Source of the DNA: Natrinema amylolyticum
GTDB lineage: Archaea; Halobacteriota; Halobacteria; Halobacteriales; Natrialbaceae
DNA: 64,000 nt
Reading direction: 5' to 3'
Assembly (NCBI RefSeq): GCF_020515625.1
Contig: NZ_JAIWPJ010000001.1
Span: 1,240,001-1,304,000, forward strand
The position numbers and the translations under genes are program-made. Numbering within the stretch: the first letter of the stretch is position 1; every line of letters starts with the position of its first letter. The notes beneath the pieces are model-generated. The model was given only the letters and a program-made list of their open reading frames with translations. It was not told where the DNA came from and made no database searches. Shown in pieces: positions 33,650 to 43,463 of this stretch.

Positions 33650-36397
33650 GTGACGATAGCTGTGCACGTACGCGGAACCGTCGCGGGCGAGGTCGACGTG
33701 CGGTCGGTGTCGACGAGCTACGGCGAGAGTGACCTCGCCGAAGTCCCGATTCGACCGGCCGACGACGCGCCGACCGGCGATGCATCCCTCGCTCGAGGCG
33801 ACGGTGGAACGGCGACGCTCGCGGACGGCCGCGAGACGACGACGGTGACGCTCTGGAACAAGTGGACCGAGTCGGCCGAACTGCTCGAGCCGGGGATGGA
33901 ACTGCTCGTGACGAACGTCAAAGAGGAGGAGTACGACGGCGAGACTCAGTACGCGACGACGGGCGAGTCCTACGTCGTCGTCGAGCCCTCCTTCCTCGTG
34001 AGCGTGACGTCGATCCGCAACTGGGTCGAGTGTCCCCGACTCTACTACCTGAACAAGCTCTCCGGGGTGCCGCTGAACTACCCCGTCGTGAAGGGAACGC
34101 TCGTCCACGAGGTCTTCGGCGATCTGTTGCGCGGGCGCGACCTCGAGGAATCGATCGAGACCCGCGTCGAGGAACGGGGCCTCCAACTGGGACTGCTGGG
34201 CGAGACGGCCGACGCCGTCGCCGAGGACGTCCGAGAGAACGCGACGGCGATCGAGGGCTGGCTCCAGCAGGGCCGGTTAGACGAGGCGGAAGACGAGTGG
34301 CGCTCGGAACAGTTGCTCATCAGCGAGACGTTCGGCATCCGCGGCCGGGCCGACGCCGTTCGCCGCGGGGCACCGGTCGAACTCAAGACCGGCAAGAACC
34401 TCAAGAAGGAACCGCGGTTCAAGGACAAGGTCCAGGCCGCCTGTTACGCCCTCTTGCTCGAGGAACACGGCGGCGACGTCGACATCGGAACCCTGCTCTA
34501 CACGAAGAACTCGGTGTTAGATCGCAACGAGGAGACCGGCGATCTCAACCCGGCGAAGGAGTTCTCGATGGGTGACGGGCTCCTGAAGTACGTCGTCCGG
34601 CTCCGGAACGAGATCGCGGCGAAAGAGGTGTCGGGCGATATCCCGACCGGCTACGAGGCCGAGGCGAAATGCGAGTACTGCTTCGAACAGGACACCTGCA
34701 TGGTCGTCTCCGGCCGGCTGGATCAGGAGTCGAAAGCCGGCCAGATCGGGCAACCGCTGCCCGACGAGGAACTCGAGTACTTCGACCGCTTCTATCGGGC
34801 GATCGAAGAGGAGCGCCGGGAGGTTCACCACGAGTACGCCAAGCTCTGGGAGCAGAGCGCCGAGGAGCGGGCCGACGACGACCGCGCGCTGATCGACCTC
34901 GAGTTCGTCGAGAAGCGTGAACTCTCGGAGGGGCGCTGGGAACTGCGGGCCGAGCGGCCCGGCGGCGCGAACTCGAAGCTCCGGGAGGGCGATCTGGTGC
35001 TCGCGAGCGACGGTGACCCGGTCCGTGGCGATTCGGAGTTAGCGCGGATCGAGCGACTCGACGACGAGATCGTGGTCACGGCGGACGAGCCGGTCGAAGT
35101 CACGCGGCTCGACGTCTATCCCTCCGAACTGACGACGGATCGGCTGCTCGTCGCGATGCACGACGCGCTCCTGAAAGGCGACGAGCGGCGCAAGGACGTC
35201 CTGTTCGGCCGGGCGGATCCCGAATTCGAGGAGATCGGCGAAGAGTTCATCGGCAACAACGAGCGCCAGAACGAGGCCGTGACGAAGGCCGTCGGCGCAG
35301 AGGACTGCGCGCTGATCCACGGCCCGCCGGGCACCGGGAAGACCTACACCATCGCTCGAGCCATCCGCGCGATGGTCGAACGCGACGAACGGGTCCTGCT
35401 CTCGGCCTTTACCAATCGCGCCGTCGACAACGCGTTGGAGGCCTTACTCGAGCAACTCGAGGACGTGATCGACGAAGAGCGAGTCGTCCGCGTCGGTTCG
35501 GAGAGCGGAATCCGCGACGACATGGAGCCGTACCGCCTCGAGCGAGCGGGCGATCCCGAGGATCGCGTCGCGAAACTACAGAACGCGCAGGTGGTGGCGG
35601 CGACGACGTCGACCTGCGGATCGCGAGTCATGAAGGAACAGCAGTTCGACGTCGCGCTGGTCGACGAGGCTGCGCAGTTGACGGAACCGGGAACCTGCGC
35701 GGCTATCAATCTGGCCGAGCGGTTCGTCCTCGTGGGCGACCACGAACAGCTCCCGCCGGTCGTTCGCGCCGAGAACGACCTCACCGAGTCGCTGTTCGAA
35801 CGCCTCGTCGAGCGCTATCCCGATGCCGGCGTCATGTTGACCAAGCAGTACCGAATGAATCAGCGAATCCAGGTCTTCGCCTCCACCGAGTTCTACGACG
35901 GTCGGCTTCGGCCCGCGACGCCCGCAGTCGCAGGGCGAACCCTGGACGACCTCGAGGGCGTCTCCCGCGACACGCTGCCCGAGACGCTGCGAGATCCCGT
36001 CTCGTTCGTCGACGTCGCGGGCGACGGGAGCCGGTACACCGACAGCGAGGAGGCCGCGCGGATCGCGGACCTGATCGAAACCTACGAGGACGCGGGCCTC
36101 GAGCGATCCGAGATCGGCGTCATCGCCCCATTCCGCGCGCAGGTCTCGGAAATCTCCAAGCACGTCCCGGACGACGTGGCCGTCGACACCGTCGACCGCT
36201 TCCAGGGCTCGAGCCAGGAGGTCATCATCGTCTCCTTTACCGCGACCGGTTCGCTCGAGGGGCCGATCTTCGAGGACTACCGCCGGATCAACGTCGCCCT
36301 GACCCGACCCAAGCGCGCGTTGGTGCTAGTCGGCGACTCGCAGGCGCTGGCGTCCGATCCCGTCTACGAGCGCATGCTCGAGTGGGCGCGGCAGTGA
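33650..36397 (+). CDS. Dna2-like nuclease-helicase (PD-(D/E)XK nuclease plus SF1B helicase)
   Basis: A 915-aa two-part enzyme. The N-terminal region has an OB-like segment, then a Cas4/Dna2 nuclease with four iron-sulfur cysteines (C128 in WVECPRLYYL; C341, C344 and C350 in CEYCFEQDTC) and the nuclease residues in GRADAVRRG...VELKTGK. The helicase follows: Walker A GPPGTGKT (about 558), VDEAAQL, GDHEQLPPV, KQYRMN, VDTVDRFQGSSQEV and NVALTRPKRAL. It should cut and unwind flaps in replication or repair. The start is the GTG at 33650 (TIAVHVRG); the GTG at 33662 is a close alternative. It stands alone with no CRISPR genes nearby. Confidence 0.92.
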   Translation: MTIAVHVRGTVAGEVDVRSVSTSYGESDLAEVPIRPADDAPTGDASLARGDGGTATLADGRETTTVTLWNKWTESAELLEPGMELLVTNVKEEEYDGETQYATTGESYVVVEPSFLVSVTSIRNWVECPRLYYLNKLSGVPLNYPVVKGTLVHEVFGDLLRGRDLEESIETRVEERGLQLGLLGETADAVAEDVRENATAIEGWLQQGRLDEAEDEWRSEQLLISETFGIRGRADAVRRGAPVELKTGKNLKKEPRFKDKVQAACYALLLEEHGGDVDIGTLLYTKNSVLDRNEETGDLNPAKEFSMGDGLLKYVVRLRNEIAAKEVSGDIPTGYEAEAKCEYCFEQDTCMVVSGRLDQESKAGQIGQPLPDEELEYFDRFYRAIEEERREVHHEYAKLWEQSAEERADDDRALIDLEFVEKRELSEGRWELRAERPGGANSKLREGDLVLASDGDPVRGDSELARIERLDDEIVVTADEPVEVTRLDVYPSELTTDRLLVAMHDALLKGDERRKDVLFGRADPEFEEIGEEFIGNNERQNEAVTKAVGAEDCALIHGPPGTGKTYTIARAIRAMVERDERVLLSAFTNRAVDNALEALLEQLEDVIDEERVVRVGSESGIRDDMEPYRLERAGDPEDRVAKLQNAQVVAATTSTCGSRVMKEQQFDVALVDEAAQLTEPGTCAAINLAERFVLVGDHEQLPPVVRAENDLTESLFERLVERYPDAGVMLTKQYRMNQRIQVFASTEFYDGRLRPATPAVAGRTLDDLEGVSRDTLPETLRDPVSFVDVAGDGSRYTDSEEAARIADLIETYEDAGLERSEIGVIAPFRAQVSEISKHVPDDVAVDTVDRFQGSSQEVIIVSFTATGSLEGPIFEDYRRINVALTRPKRALVLVGDSQALASDPVYERMLEWARQ

Positions 36398-36485
36398 GCC
36401 GACGCCACGCGGCTCGGCGCTGAACCGGGACGGACTGCGAGCGACTCCCCACATTTATCTTCCCGTGAGAGTAACGACCGGTGAC

Positions 36486-37328
36486 ATGCGACTCGAGGAG
36501 CAGAGCACGGCCGTTCGCGACGCCGTTCCGGTCGAATACGCTGATCTCGTCGTCTTCGTGACTGAACTCGGCGGGACGACAGCGCTCATGCTCTTGCTCG
36601 CGGTCCTGTTCTGGTGTGTGGACCGCCGCCGCAGTGCGCTCGTGATCAGTTACGCGATCGCCGGACTGGCGCTCCTGCTGTCGCTCAAGGCGCTCTTCGG
36701 GCTGCCGAGACCGCCGGCGGACGCCACGCTGATCGCGCTCGAGGGCGAGCGAGAGGGGTACGGCTTCCCCAGCGGCCACGCGTTCGCGGCGACCGTCGTC
36801 TACGGCGGCCTCGTCTCGGCGTACGACCGACTGGGAGACCGGCGAGCGGTCACCGGTGCCGGTGTACTGATCGCCGCCGTCTCGCTGTCCCGGGTCGCGC
36901 TGGGCGTCCACTACCTCGGTGACGTCCTCGTCGGGGTGGCCCTGGGAATCGCCTTCGTCGCGGTCATGGAACGGGTCACGCGCGGCGACCCGACGATCGG
37001 GTTCGCGATCGCGCTCGTCCTCGCCGTTCCGGCCACCGTCGTCGCGGGGACGGACGACTCGCTGCTCGGACTCGGCGGCTCTATCGGTGGGGTACTCGCC
37101 TCGCGGCGGCTCCCGGCTCTGCCGGCGCTACGATCCCGACTCGAGGCCGTCGTGCTGGTCGGTCTCGGCGGCGGATTCGTCGCCCTCGTCATGGCCGTCG
37201 AGTCCGTCGTCGCGACGGTCGAGCCCCTGCTCGTCGTCCTCTACGCGGCGCTCCTCGCCGGAATCTTCCTCGTACCCGCCGTCGTCGGCCGACTCGAGAT
37301 CGACGGCCTCGAGTCGCGACGGGCGTAG
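36486..37328 (+). CDS. PAP2-family membrane phosphatase
   Basis: A 280-aa integral membrane protein with the phosphatidic acid phosphatase type 2 motifs: K-x6-RP in KALFGLPRPPAD, PSGH in YGFPSGHAFAA, and SRVALGVHYLGDVL with the second histidine. It probably removes phosphate from lipid or isoprenoid diphosphates. About eight hydrophobic segments are visible. The ATG at 36486 was chosen over 36465. A TATA-like catttatctt lies about 30 bases upstream. Confidence 0.9.
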   Translation: MRLEEQSTAVRDAVPVEYADLVVFVTELGGTTALMLLLAVLFWCVDRRRSALVISYAIAGLALLLSLKALFGLPRPPADATLIALEGEREGYGFPSGHAFAATVVYGGLVSAYDRLGDRRAVTGAGVLIAAVSLSRVALGVHYLGDVLVGVALGIAFVAVMERVTRGDPTIGFAIALVLAVPATVVAGTDDSLLGLGGSIGGVLASRRLPALPALRSRLEAVVLVGLGGGFVALVMAVESVVATVEPLLVVLYAALLAGIFLVPAVVGRLEIDGLESRRA

Positions 37329-37567
37329 TCCGACTCTTCCCCGTCCGAGGTCGTCGTCACGAGGAGCGGCAGGTGGTGGCAACAGCGAAGCCGCTGCCGG
37401 ACTGCGGTCACTAAACTATATAAATATCAACAGGTGTCGTTGCAAAAGCAGGGGCCATCTTTAGTGCGTTATTTCGTGTGGCTTGTTTCCGAGGATTCCA
37501 CAATGAACGGTAGTCACGCGGCGAAATCGGCCGAATCGAATCGAGACGAGAGCGACGGGAGGGTCCG

Positions 37568-38737
37568 ATGAGGGCGCTCACCTGGCACGGCGAACAGGAC
37601 GTTCGCATCGATGACGTCCCTGAGCCCGAGATCGTCAATCCGACCGACGCGATAATCGAGATCACGGCGACCGCCATCTGCGGCTCCGATCTCCACCTCT
37701 ACAACGGCTACATGCCCGGGATGCGGGAGGGGGACGTGCTCGGCCACGAGCCCATGGGGGAGGTGATCGAGGTCGGCGACGAGGTCGAGACCCTCGAGGT
37801 CGGCGACCGGGTCGTCGTTCCCTTCACGATCAGCTGTGGCTCGTGTTGGTTCTGCGAGGAGGAGCTGTACTCGCTCTGCGATAACTCGAACCCGAACGCC
37901 GAGATGGCGAGCAAGATGATGGGCCACTCGCCGGCCGGTCTGCTCGGGTTCTCCCACATGTTGGGCGGTTACGCGGGCGGTCAGGCGGAGTACCTGCGGG
38001 TGCCGTACGCTGACATCGGTCCGATCGCGATCGAGTCCGACCTCCCGGACGAGCAGGTCCTCTTCCTCTCCGACATCTTCCCGACGGGGTATATGGCCGC
38101 CGAAAACGCCGAGATCGAGGAGAACGACACGGTCGCGGTCTGGGGCTGTGGCCCGGTCGGCCAGTTCGCGATCCAGAGCGCGTGGATGCTCGGTGCCGAC
38201 CGGGTGATCGCCATTGACAGGATCCCGGAACGGCTCGAGATGGCCAGAGACCACGGCGACGCGGAGATCATCCACTTCGAGGAGGACGACGTCTACGATC
38301 GGCTGATGGCGATGACCGGCAACCGCGGCCCGGATCGCTGTATCGACGCGGTCGGGACGGAGGCCCACGGCACGGGCGTCATGGGCATCGCCGATCAGGT
38401 CAAACAGGAGGCGCGCCTCGAGGACGACCGGCCCCACGTCCTCCGACAGGCGATCAAGTGCTGTCGGAAGGGCGGGACGCTCTCGGTACCGGGCGTCTAC
38501 CTCGGCCGCTCCGACAACCTCCCGTTCGGTTCGGTCATGAACAAGGCTCTGACAATCAAGACGGGTCAGACCCACGTCCAGCGCTATCTGAACCCACTGC
38601 TCGAGCGGATCGAGGACGGCGAGATCGACCCCTCGTTCGTCATCACCCATCAGGTCGGCCTCGAGGACGGCCCGGAGATGTACGAGACGTTCAACAACAA
38701 GGACGACGACTGCATCAAGGTCGTGATGACGCCCTGA
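37568..38737 (+). CDS. Zinc-dependent alcohol dehydrogenase (MDR family)
   Basis: A 389-aa medium-chain dehydrogenase. The catalytic zinc ligands are in CGSDLHLY and GHEPMGEV. Structural zinc cysteines are in [15 protein letters not shown]. The Rossmann motif is GCGPVGQFA, with [11 protein letters not shown] after it. It resembles formaldehyde-dehydrogenase-like and threonine-dehydrogenase-like haloarchaeal paralogues that carry a long linker ([14 protein letters not shown]). It could use NAD(P) to oxidise an alcohol or aldehyde adduct; the substrate cannot be read. Confidence 0.9.
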   Translation: MRALTWHGEQDVRIDDVPEPEIVNPTDAIIEITATAICGSDLHLYNGYMPGMREGDVLGHEPMGEVIEVGDEVETLEVGDRVVVPFTISCGSCWFCEEELYSLCDNSNPNAEMASKMMGHSPAGLLGFSHMLGGYAGGQAEYLRVPYADIGPIAIESDLPDEQVLFLSDIFPTGYMAAENAEIEENDTVAVWGCGPVGQFAIQSAWMLGADRVIAIDRIPERLEMARDHGDAEIIHFEEDDVYDRLMAMTGNRGPDRCIDAVGTEAHGTGVMGIADQVKQEARLEDDRPHVLRQAIKCCRKGGTLSVPGVYLGRSDNLPFGSVMNKALTIKTGQTHVQRYLNPLLERIEDGEIDPSFVITHQVGLEDGPEMYETFNNKDDDCIKVVMTP

Positions 38738-38764
38738 TTTGGCCGATCGGCGGACCGCTGCCGT

Positions 38765-38962
38765 CTACGCCGACGAGTAGTCGACTCTCCCTTCCTCCTC
38801 GCTCATTCGGATCCAGTACAGGCGCGTGTACGGCAGGTGGATGAAGCCCTCGTCCTCGAGTCGAATCCGAACGCCCTGGACCTTTCCTGAGTCGGTGATC
38901 TGGTCGGCGTCGATCTCCTTCGACGTCGTCCCCTCGGGGCTTTCGTACGCGATCTTGGCCAT
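38765..38962 (-). CDS. Small haloarchaeal hypothetical protein
   Basis: A 65-aa acidic protein, AKIAYESPEGTTSKEI then DADQITDSGKVQGVRIRLED, EGFIHLPYTRLYWIRM and a short tail. Likely an all-beta domain. It is the only convincing gene between the convergent dehydrogenase and the HypE-like gene. No known motif. Confidence 0.7.
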   Translation of the reverse strand: MAKIAYESPEGTTSKEIDADQITDSGKVQGVRIRLEDEGFIHLPYTRLYWIRMSEEEGRVDYSSA

Positions 38963-39078
38963 GTCTCTAGGTGCAAATCCCTGTCAATAAGTCCCAACCA
39001 AGAATACGCACACGGAACGGTCCCGCATTCGTCGGGTCGCAGTCCGAGCTGGGACTCCGTGCCCCCTGCGCCGAGCGA

Positions 39079-40173
39079 TCACTCCTCGCTGTCCGCCCGC
39101 TCCCAGAGGGGATAGAGGTCGTCCTCGATCGGCTCGGTGATCGACTCGTCGTCGAGGCGGAGTTCGGGGTCGCCGCCGTCGAGGGCTCGCACGGTGCCGA
39201 TTTCGGCGGTCGCGAGCCCCGCGTCATCGAGCGCCGCGAGACAGTCGGCGACCGCGTCGGCGGGGACGGTCGCGAGCAGCGCGCCGGAGCCGAAGATCCG
39301 CAGCGGATCGACGCCCGCGGCCTCGCACAGCGCCGCGGTCTCCTCGCGGATCGGCACGGCGTCGCGGTCCACCGCGAGGCGGACGCGCGAGGCGCGGGCC
39401 ACCTCGAGCAGACCGGCCGCGACGCCGCCCTCCGTCGGATCGTGCATCGCCGTCGCGAAGTCGCGGACGACCCGAGCGTCGGGAACGACGCTGATCTCCC
39501 CGAGGAACGCCTCGGCGCGCTCGCGGACGTCGGGGTCGACGTCGAGTTCGTCGCCGAAGTCCGCCGCGAGGATCGCCGACCCCTCGAGCCCCGCCGCCTT
39601 GGTGAGGATCACGGCGTCGCCGGGCGCTGCGCCGCCGGTCGGGACGAACCGGTTCGTCGCCCCCATCGCCGTCAGCGAGAGCAGCGGCCGCTCGAGCTGG
39701 TCGACGTACTCGGAGTGGCCGCCGACGATCGACGCGCCGACCTCGCGGGCGGCGGCGTCGAGGTCGTGGGAAATCTCCTCGAGCAGGGAGCCACCGGAGT
39801 CGGTGCCGTCGGCGGTGGCATCGCTGTCGGCGGTGGCATCGCTGTCGGCGGTGGCATCGCTGTCGGCGGCGTCGTTGTCAGCACTATCGGCGTCACTCGG
39901 GAGCAAGACGACGGCCGTCAGCCAGCGCGGGTCCGCCCCCGAGACGGCGACGTCGTTCGTGGCGACGTAGACGCCGAGCTCGCCGACTCCCTCGGCGGCC
40001 AGCGAGATCGGATCGGAGCTGACCACGAGCGTGCCCTCGCCGTCGGGCCAGTCGATCGCGGCGGCGTCCTCGCCGTCCGCGGGGCCCTGTACAACCGTCT
40101 CGTCCGTCTCGGCCGCCCCGGTCCGCTCGAAGACGTGGGTCAGCAGGTCGTCCGGACTCACCTTGCCGGGCAT
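39079..40173 (-). CDS. AIR synthase/HypE-like protein
   Basis: A 364-aa AIR synthase-superfamily protein related to the hydrogenase maturation protein HypE. It has TNDVAVSGADPRWLTAVVLLPS near residue 75 (HypE-type ND-SGA motif), SIVGGHSEYV, TGGAAPGDAVILTKAAGLEGSA and DPTEGGVAAGLLEVA. No hydrogenase genes are in the window, as in other haloarchaea, so its role there is unknown. A 6-residue tandem repeat (ADSDAT) at about residues 100-125 comes from an 18-bp minisatellite. Start at the ATG at 40173. Confidence 0.85.
   Translation of the reverse strand: MPGKVSPDDLLTHVFERTGAAETDETVVQGPADGEDAAAIDWPDGEGTLVVSSDPISLAAEGVGELGVYVATNDVAVSGADPRWLTAVVLLPSDADSADNDAADSDATADSDATADSDATADGTDSGGSLLEEISHDLDAAAREVGASIVGGHSEYVDQLERPLLSLTAMGATNRFVPTGGAAPGDAVILTKAAGLEGSAILAADFGDELDVDPDVRERAEAFLGEISVVPDARVVRDFATAMHDPTEGGVAAGLLEVARASRVRLAVDRDAVPIREETAALCEAAGVDPLRIFGSGALLATVPADAVADCLAALDDAGLATAEIGTVRALDGGDPELRLDDESITEPIEDDLYPLWERADSEE
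39812..39880 (-). repeat. 18-bp coding minisatellite (ADSDAT repeat)
   Basis: gtcggcggtggcatcgct occurs three times in a row, with partial copies on both sides (ending gtcggcggcgtcgttgtc). It codes on the minus strand for repeated AD-SD-AT in the HypE-like protein. It lies on the surface loop after TAVVLLPSDADSADND. Perfect identity of the copies indicates recent slippage. Confidence 0.85.
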
Positions 40174-40595
40174 ACCACGAACTGGGACGATGCGCGGCTT
40201 GTAGCTGTCGAATAATTCGTTTCTCGTCGGAAACGGAGGAGCCACTTCCCAGTAGATAGTGGCACGGTTTCTTTATCCAGAACTGGTCGTGAAATTCCCT
40301 CTCAATAGAGGTAACCGACGTATCACTCCAAATTGATCCTCCAGCCCGCGGTGGCGCGCGCTGTCGGCCGTCCGAACGAAGTGAGGGCGGCCGCCGATAC
40401 TGCGCGAGGGATGAGCGAACGCCGCAGGCGTGAGCGAATCGGCTGGGGAGGGCGTGGCGATTCCCTGTTGCCACGGTAGCAGGACACTTCTCTCGCTCCC
40501 TCCCGTCGGATCCCACTGCCCGATTTACAGCTGTAGTCACCAACTCCGGCGTTTCAGTACAGTGACGGAGAAACAGATTCGATCTCGAGACTCGC
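40174..40595. repeat. Intergenic region with haloarchaeal interspersed repeat
   Basis: About 420 bases with no gene. Positions about 40340-40470 hold a GC-rich segment with runs such as cgcgagggatgagcgaacg and atcggctggggagggcgtgg, a type of noncoding repeat I know from intergenic spaces of Natrialbales genomes. It includes ggccgtccgaacgaagtgag and a partial inverted repeat with ggcggccgcc. No ORF or tRNA is seen. Its function is unknown. Confidence 0.5.
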
Positions 40596-41597
40596 TCAGT
40601 TACCGGGCGCGACCGCGTCCATCGTCTGTCGGACCTGTTCTTCGCTCGCGCCGCGCGGGAAGCTGACCGCGATGGCGTCGAGACCGTCGACGGCCTCGTA
40701 CGCCTCGAGTTTCTCGCGGGCGGTCTCCGGGTCGCCGGCCGCACAGAGGTCGTCGAGGATGGTCTCGTCGACCAGTTCGAGGGCGTGCTCGCGGTCGCCA
40801 TCCTGCCAGGCGTCGTGGATTTCGGTGGCCTCGTCGTATCCCTGTCGCTCGAGGGCGTCGCGGTAGAACGTGCCCATGCCACCGATATAGAAGCCGATGT
40901 GCTGGCGGGTGAGTCTGCGGGCCTCGTCGGGGTCGTCCAGCGCACAGCAGGTGACGCCGGTGGTGACCTGGACCTCGTCGGGATCGCGGTCGCCGAGTTC
41001 GGCACCGCGTTCGATGTCCTCGAGTCGGTCTCTCGTTCCGTCGGGGGTGAGCATGATGCCGTGCCAGCCGTCGGCGAAGCGGCCCGCGAGTTCGACCGCC
41101 TTGGGACCCATTCCAGTGACCTCGATCGGCGGCGTCGTCTCCGGCGGGTCACAGCGCAGGCGAAAGCCCGAGAGGTCGAAGTCGTCGCCGTCGTAGTCGA
41201 CGGTCTCGCCCGAGAGCACCTGCCGGACGATCTCGACCGTCTCGCGGGTCCGCCTGAGCGGGTTGCCGTACTCGACGCCGTGCCAGTTCTCGATCACGAC
41301 GGGACCGCTCGGGCCGAGTCCCAGCCGAAATCGGCCCTCGGAGAGCTCCTGCAGCGTCGCCGCCGTCTGTCCCAGCAGGGCCGGCGACCGCGAGTAGGTG
41401 TTGAGAATGCTCGAGCCGATATCGATCGAGTCGGTGCGTTCGGCCATCGCCGTCAGGACGGTGACGCCGTCTCGCCCCCAGGTTTCGGGGAGCCAGGCGC
41501 AGTCGTAGCCGCCGTCCTCGGCCGTCCGTGCGTAGTCGACGATCGAGTCGATCGTCGGCTGTGCGGCGACGGGAAGGTGGACATCTCTGTCAGTCAT
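40596..41597 (-). CDS. F420-dependent LLM-class oxidoreductase
   Basis: A 333-aa luciferase-like monooxygenase-fold protein of the F420 (mer-like) class, beginning HLPVAAQPTIDSIVDYARTAED. GYDCAWLPETWGRD, TYSRSPALLGQTAATLQELSEGRF and VTGMGPKAVELAGRFADGWHG are typical. F420 use is inferred from family resemblance. The ATG at 41597 (MTDRDVHLP) was chosen over a longer start. It is divergent from the AhpD-like gene and opens the catabolic neighbourhood. Confidence 0.87.
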   Translation of the reverse strand: MTDRDVHLPVAAQPTIDSIVDYARTAEDGGYDCAWLPETWGRDGVTVLTAMAERTDSIDIGSSILNTYSRSPALLGQTAATLQELSEGRFRLGLGPSGPVVIENWHGVEYGNPLRRTRETVEIVRQVLSGETVDYDGDDFDLSGFRLRCDPPETTPPIEVTGMGPKAVELAGRFADGWHGIMLTPDGTRDRLEDIERGAELGDRDPDEVQVTTGVTCCALDDPDEARRLTRQHIGFYIGGMGTFYRDALERQGYDEATEIHDAWQDGDREHALELVDETILDDLCAAGDPETAREKLEAYEAVDGLDAIAVSFPRGASEEQVRQTMDAVAPGN

Positions 41598-41889
41598 CGT
41601 CAGACACAGACGGAACGGGACCTTTTGGGTGTATGGGAACCGGTGGCGTGAGGGAGCCAGTTTATAATTCGACTCGAGCACGGGCGAATTTCCGCCGTCG
41701 AAGAGCAATTGTCCCTCCAACCTTCCCGCTCGGTACCGAAGGGGTTGATAAATATCTACCCCGTGGTATCAGATAACAGTGTGATAGTTTCATCTACTAG
41801 TTCGGTGTAAGAGAGTGTGGGTTTCCCGTCGGTATCTCGGCAGTCGGGACTGGGCTGAATAGCGAGCGGGGGATCCACAGGGGATCGAA

Positions 41890-42294
41890 ATGGTATCGAC
41901 TGATACGCAATCGGAGATAGAAGAGTACCTGGGACGGGTACCCAGCTGGATCGAAGCGCTTCCGGAGCCGGCCGCGGACCACAGTTGGCGGCTCGTTCGC
42001 GATTTCGAGTTAGGCGAGACCGAACTCGAGCAGCGAGAGAAGGCGTTGATCGGTCTCGGGGCGGCAGCGGCGCTCCAGTGTCCGTACTGCGTTCACTTCC
42101 ACAAAGCGGAAGCGAAACTCGAGGACGCGACGGACGAGCAACTATCGGAAGCGGTCGGCATCGCGAGCGGCGTGCGATACTTCTCGACGGTGCTCCACGG
42201 AGCCGAGGTCGATCACGAGGAGTTCGCCGCCGAGACCGAGGAGATCGTCGACCACGTCAGAGATCAGCGAGCGGCAGCATCGGGCGACGACTGA
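41890..42294 (+). CDS. AhpD/carboxymuconolactone decarboxylase-like protein
   Basis: A 134-aa all-helical protein with the AhpD core: EQREKALIGLGAAAALQCPYCVHFHKAEAKL. The CPYC pair followed by HxxxA is the redox-active AhpD signature. It may reduce peroxides with a thiol partner. The start is the ATG at 41890. Downstream lies a 22-bp tandem repeat. Confidence 0.88.
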   Translation: MVSTDTQSEIEEYLGRVPSWIEALPEPAADHSWRLVRDFELGETELEQREKALIGLGAAAALQCPYCVHFHKAEAKLEDATDEQLSEAVGIASGVRYFSTVLHGAEVDHEEFAAETEEIVDHVRDQRAAASGDD

Positions 42295-42414
42295 ATGACC
42301 GGGCAACCGGTCGGAGTATTTTTTCCGACGGCACTCATGGGGGTGTTAGCATCCACACGTACGCCACGTGGTTCGCCCGCGAACGCACCGCTGTGAGGGT
42401 CCGAGAACGAGCAC

Positions 42415-42458
42415 AACGCGGATTCGAGGCCGTCATAACGCGGATTCGGGGCCGTTAA
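42415..42458. repeat. 22-bp tandem direct repeat
   Basis: aacgcggattcgaggccgtcat (42415-42436; given here in two halves, aacgcggattcg and aggccgtcat) is followed at once by a near copy (42437-42458) with four changes. It lies in the short spacer between the convergent AhpD-like and SDR genes. It could be a local duplication or a terminator-related repeat. Confidence 0.6.
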
Positions 42459-42509
42459 ACGATGTCGACGGCCCGGGTGTCACGGTCGAGTCGACTGCAG
42501 GAACCGCGT

Positions 42510-43286
42510 TCAGACCTCGTGCTCTTCGTCGATCTGGGGGACGCCCTGTGCCGTGATGGTCTCACCGACGAGATACGACGAGGCGGGACTGGCGAGGAAC
42601 TGCGTCACGTCGGCGATCTCCTCGACGGTTCCGATGCGGCGGGCGACCGCCTCGCGGTCGATATTGTCCGCGGAGACGCCCATCTGGCTCTCGACGCCCG
42701 GCGTCGCAACGAAGCCCGGCGCGATGCAGTTGACGCGGACGTCGTCGTGGGCCCACTCGTAGGACAGCGTCGTCGTCAGGTTGATTACCGCGGCCTTGGC
42801 CGCGCCGTACGGGCTCATCAGCGGCGAGCCCCGCTGGCCGGCCACGCTGGCGAGATTGATTACGGATCCGCCGCCGTCCTTGAGATGCTCCGCCGCGGCG
42901 TGCGTGCAGTGATACGTGCCGTTGACGTTGATGTCCATGATCGTCTTCCAGCCGTTCGGTGAGATGTCGTCGAAGTCGGCCATGAACGAGGCTCCGGCGT
43001 TGTTGACCAGCACGTCGAGCGCGCCGAACTCCTCGACGGTGGCCTCGACGAGCGCCTCGACGGCCTCGCGGTCGGTCACGTCGCACTCGACCGCCAGCGC
43101 CCGCCCCGGACTGTCGCTCTCGTTGATCTCCTCGGCGACCGGATCGACGTTGTCCTGCTCGCGCGAGCAGACGACGACGTCGACGCCGTCGTCAGCGAAC
43201 CGCTCCGCGATCGACTTCCCGATCCCGCTCGAGGACCCGGTAACGATAGCGACGTCGCCGTCGACGCTGAACCGGTCGGTACTCAT
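42510..43286 (-). CDS. Short-chain dehydrogenase/reductase (FabG-like)
   Basis: A 258-aa classical SDR. The cofactor motif is GSSSGIGKSIAERF, NNAG is in VLVNNAGASFMADFDD, and the catalytic YxxxK is in MSPYGAAKAAVINL. C-terminal VGETITAQGVPQIDEEHEV. The N-terminal arginine context (VCSREQDN) fits NADP(H)-leaning enzymes, but this is weak. It reads away from the FMN-dehydrogenase remnant and catabolic genes. Likely acts on a beta-keto/hydroxyacyl substrate or a sugar. Confidence 0.9.
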   Translation of the reverse strand: MSTDRFSVDGDVAIVTGSSSGIGKSIAERFADDGVDVVVCSREQDNVDPVAEEINESDSPGRALAVECDVTDREAVEALVEATVEEFGALDVLVNNAGASFMADFDDISPNGWKTIMDINVNGTYHCTHAAAEHLKDGGGSVINLASVAGQRGSPLMSPYGAAKAAVINLTTTLSYEWAHDDVRVNCIAPGFVATPGVESQMGVSADNIDREAVARRIGTVEEIADVTQFLASPASSYLVGETITAQGVPQIDEEHEV

Positions 43287-43463
43287 ACGCGCTCACCTAC
43301 GACTGTAACATGCGACTGATTTGTTACCATTGTTAGCTCCACTCGACTATTTGCAGCAACTGTTAATAAAGATGGGTATGGATACCGTACCGTTAAGTGA
43401 GTGGCAATCGCTGGCACAGGTATTCACGCGACGGCGATCGATCGGCCGTCACCGAATCTATCC

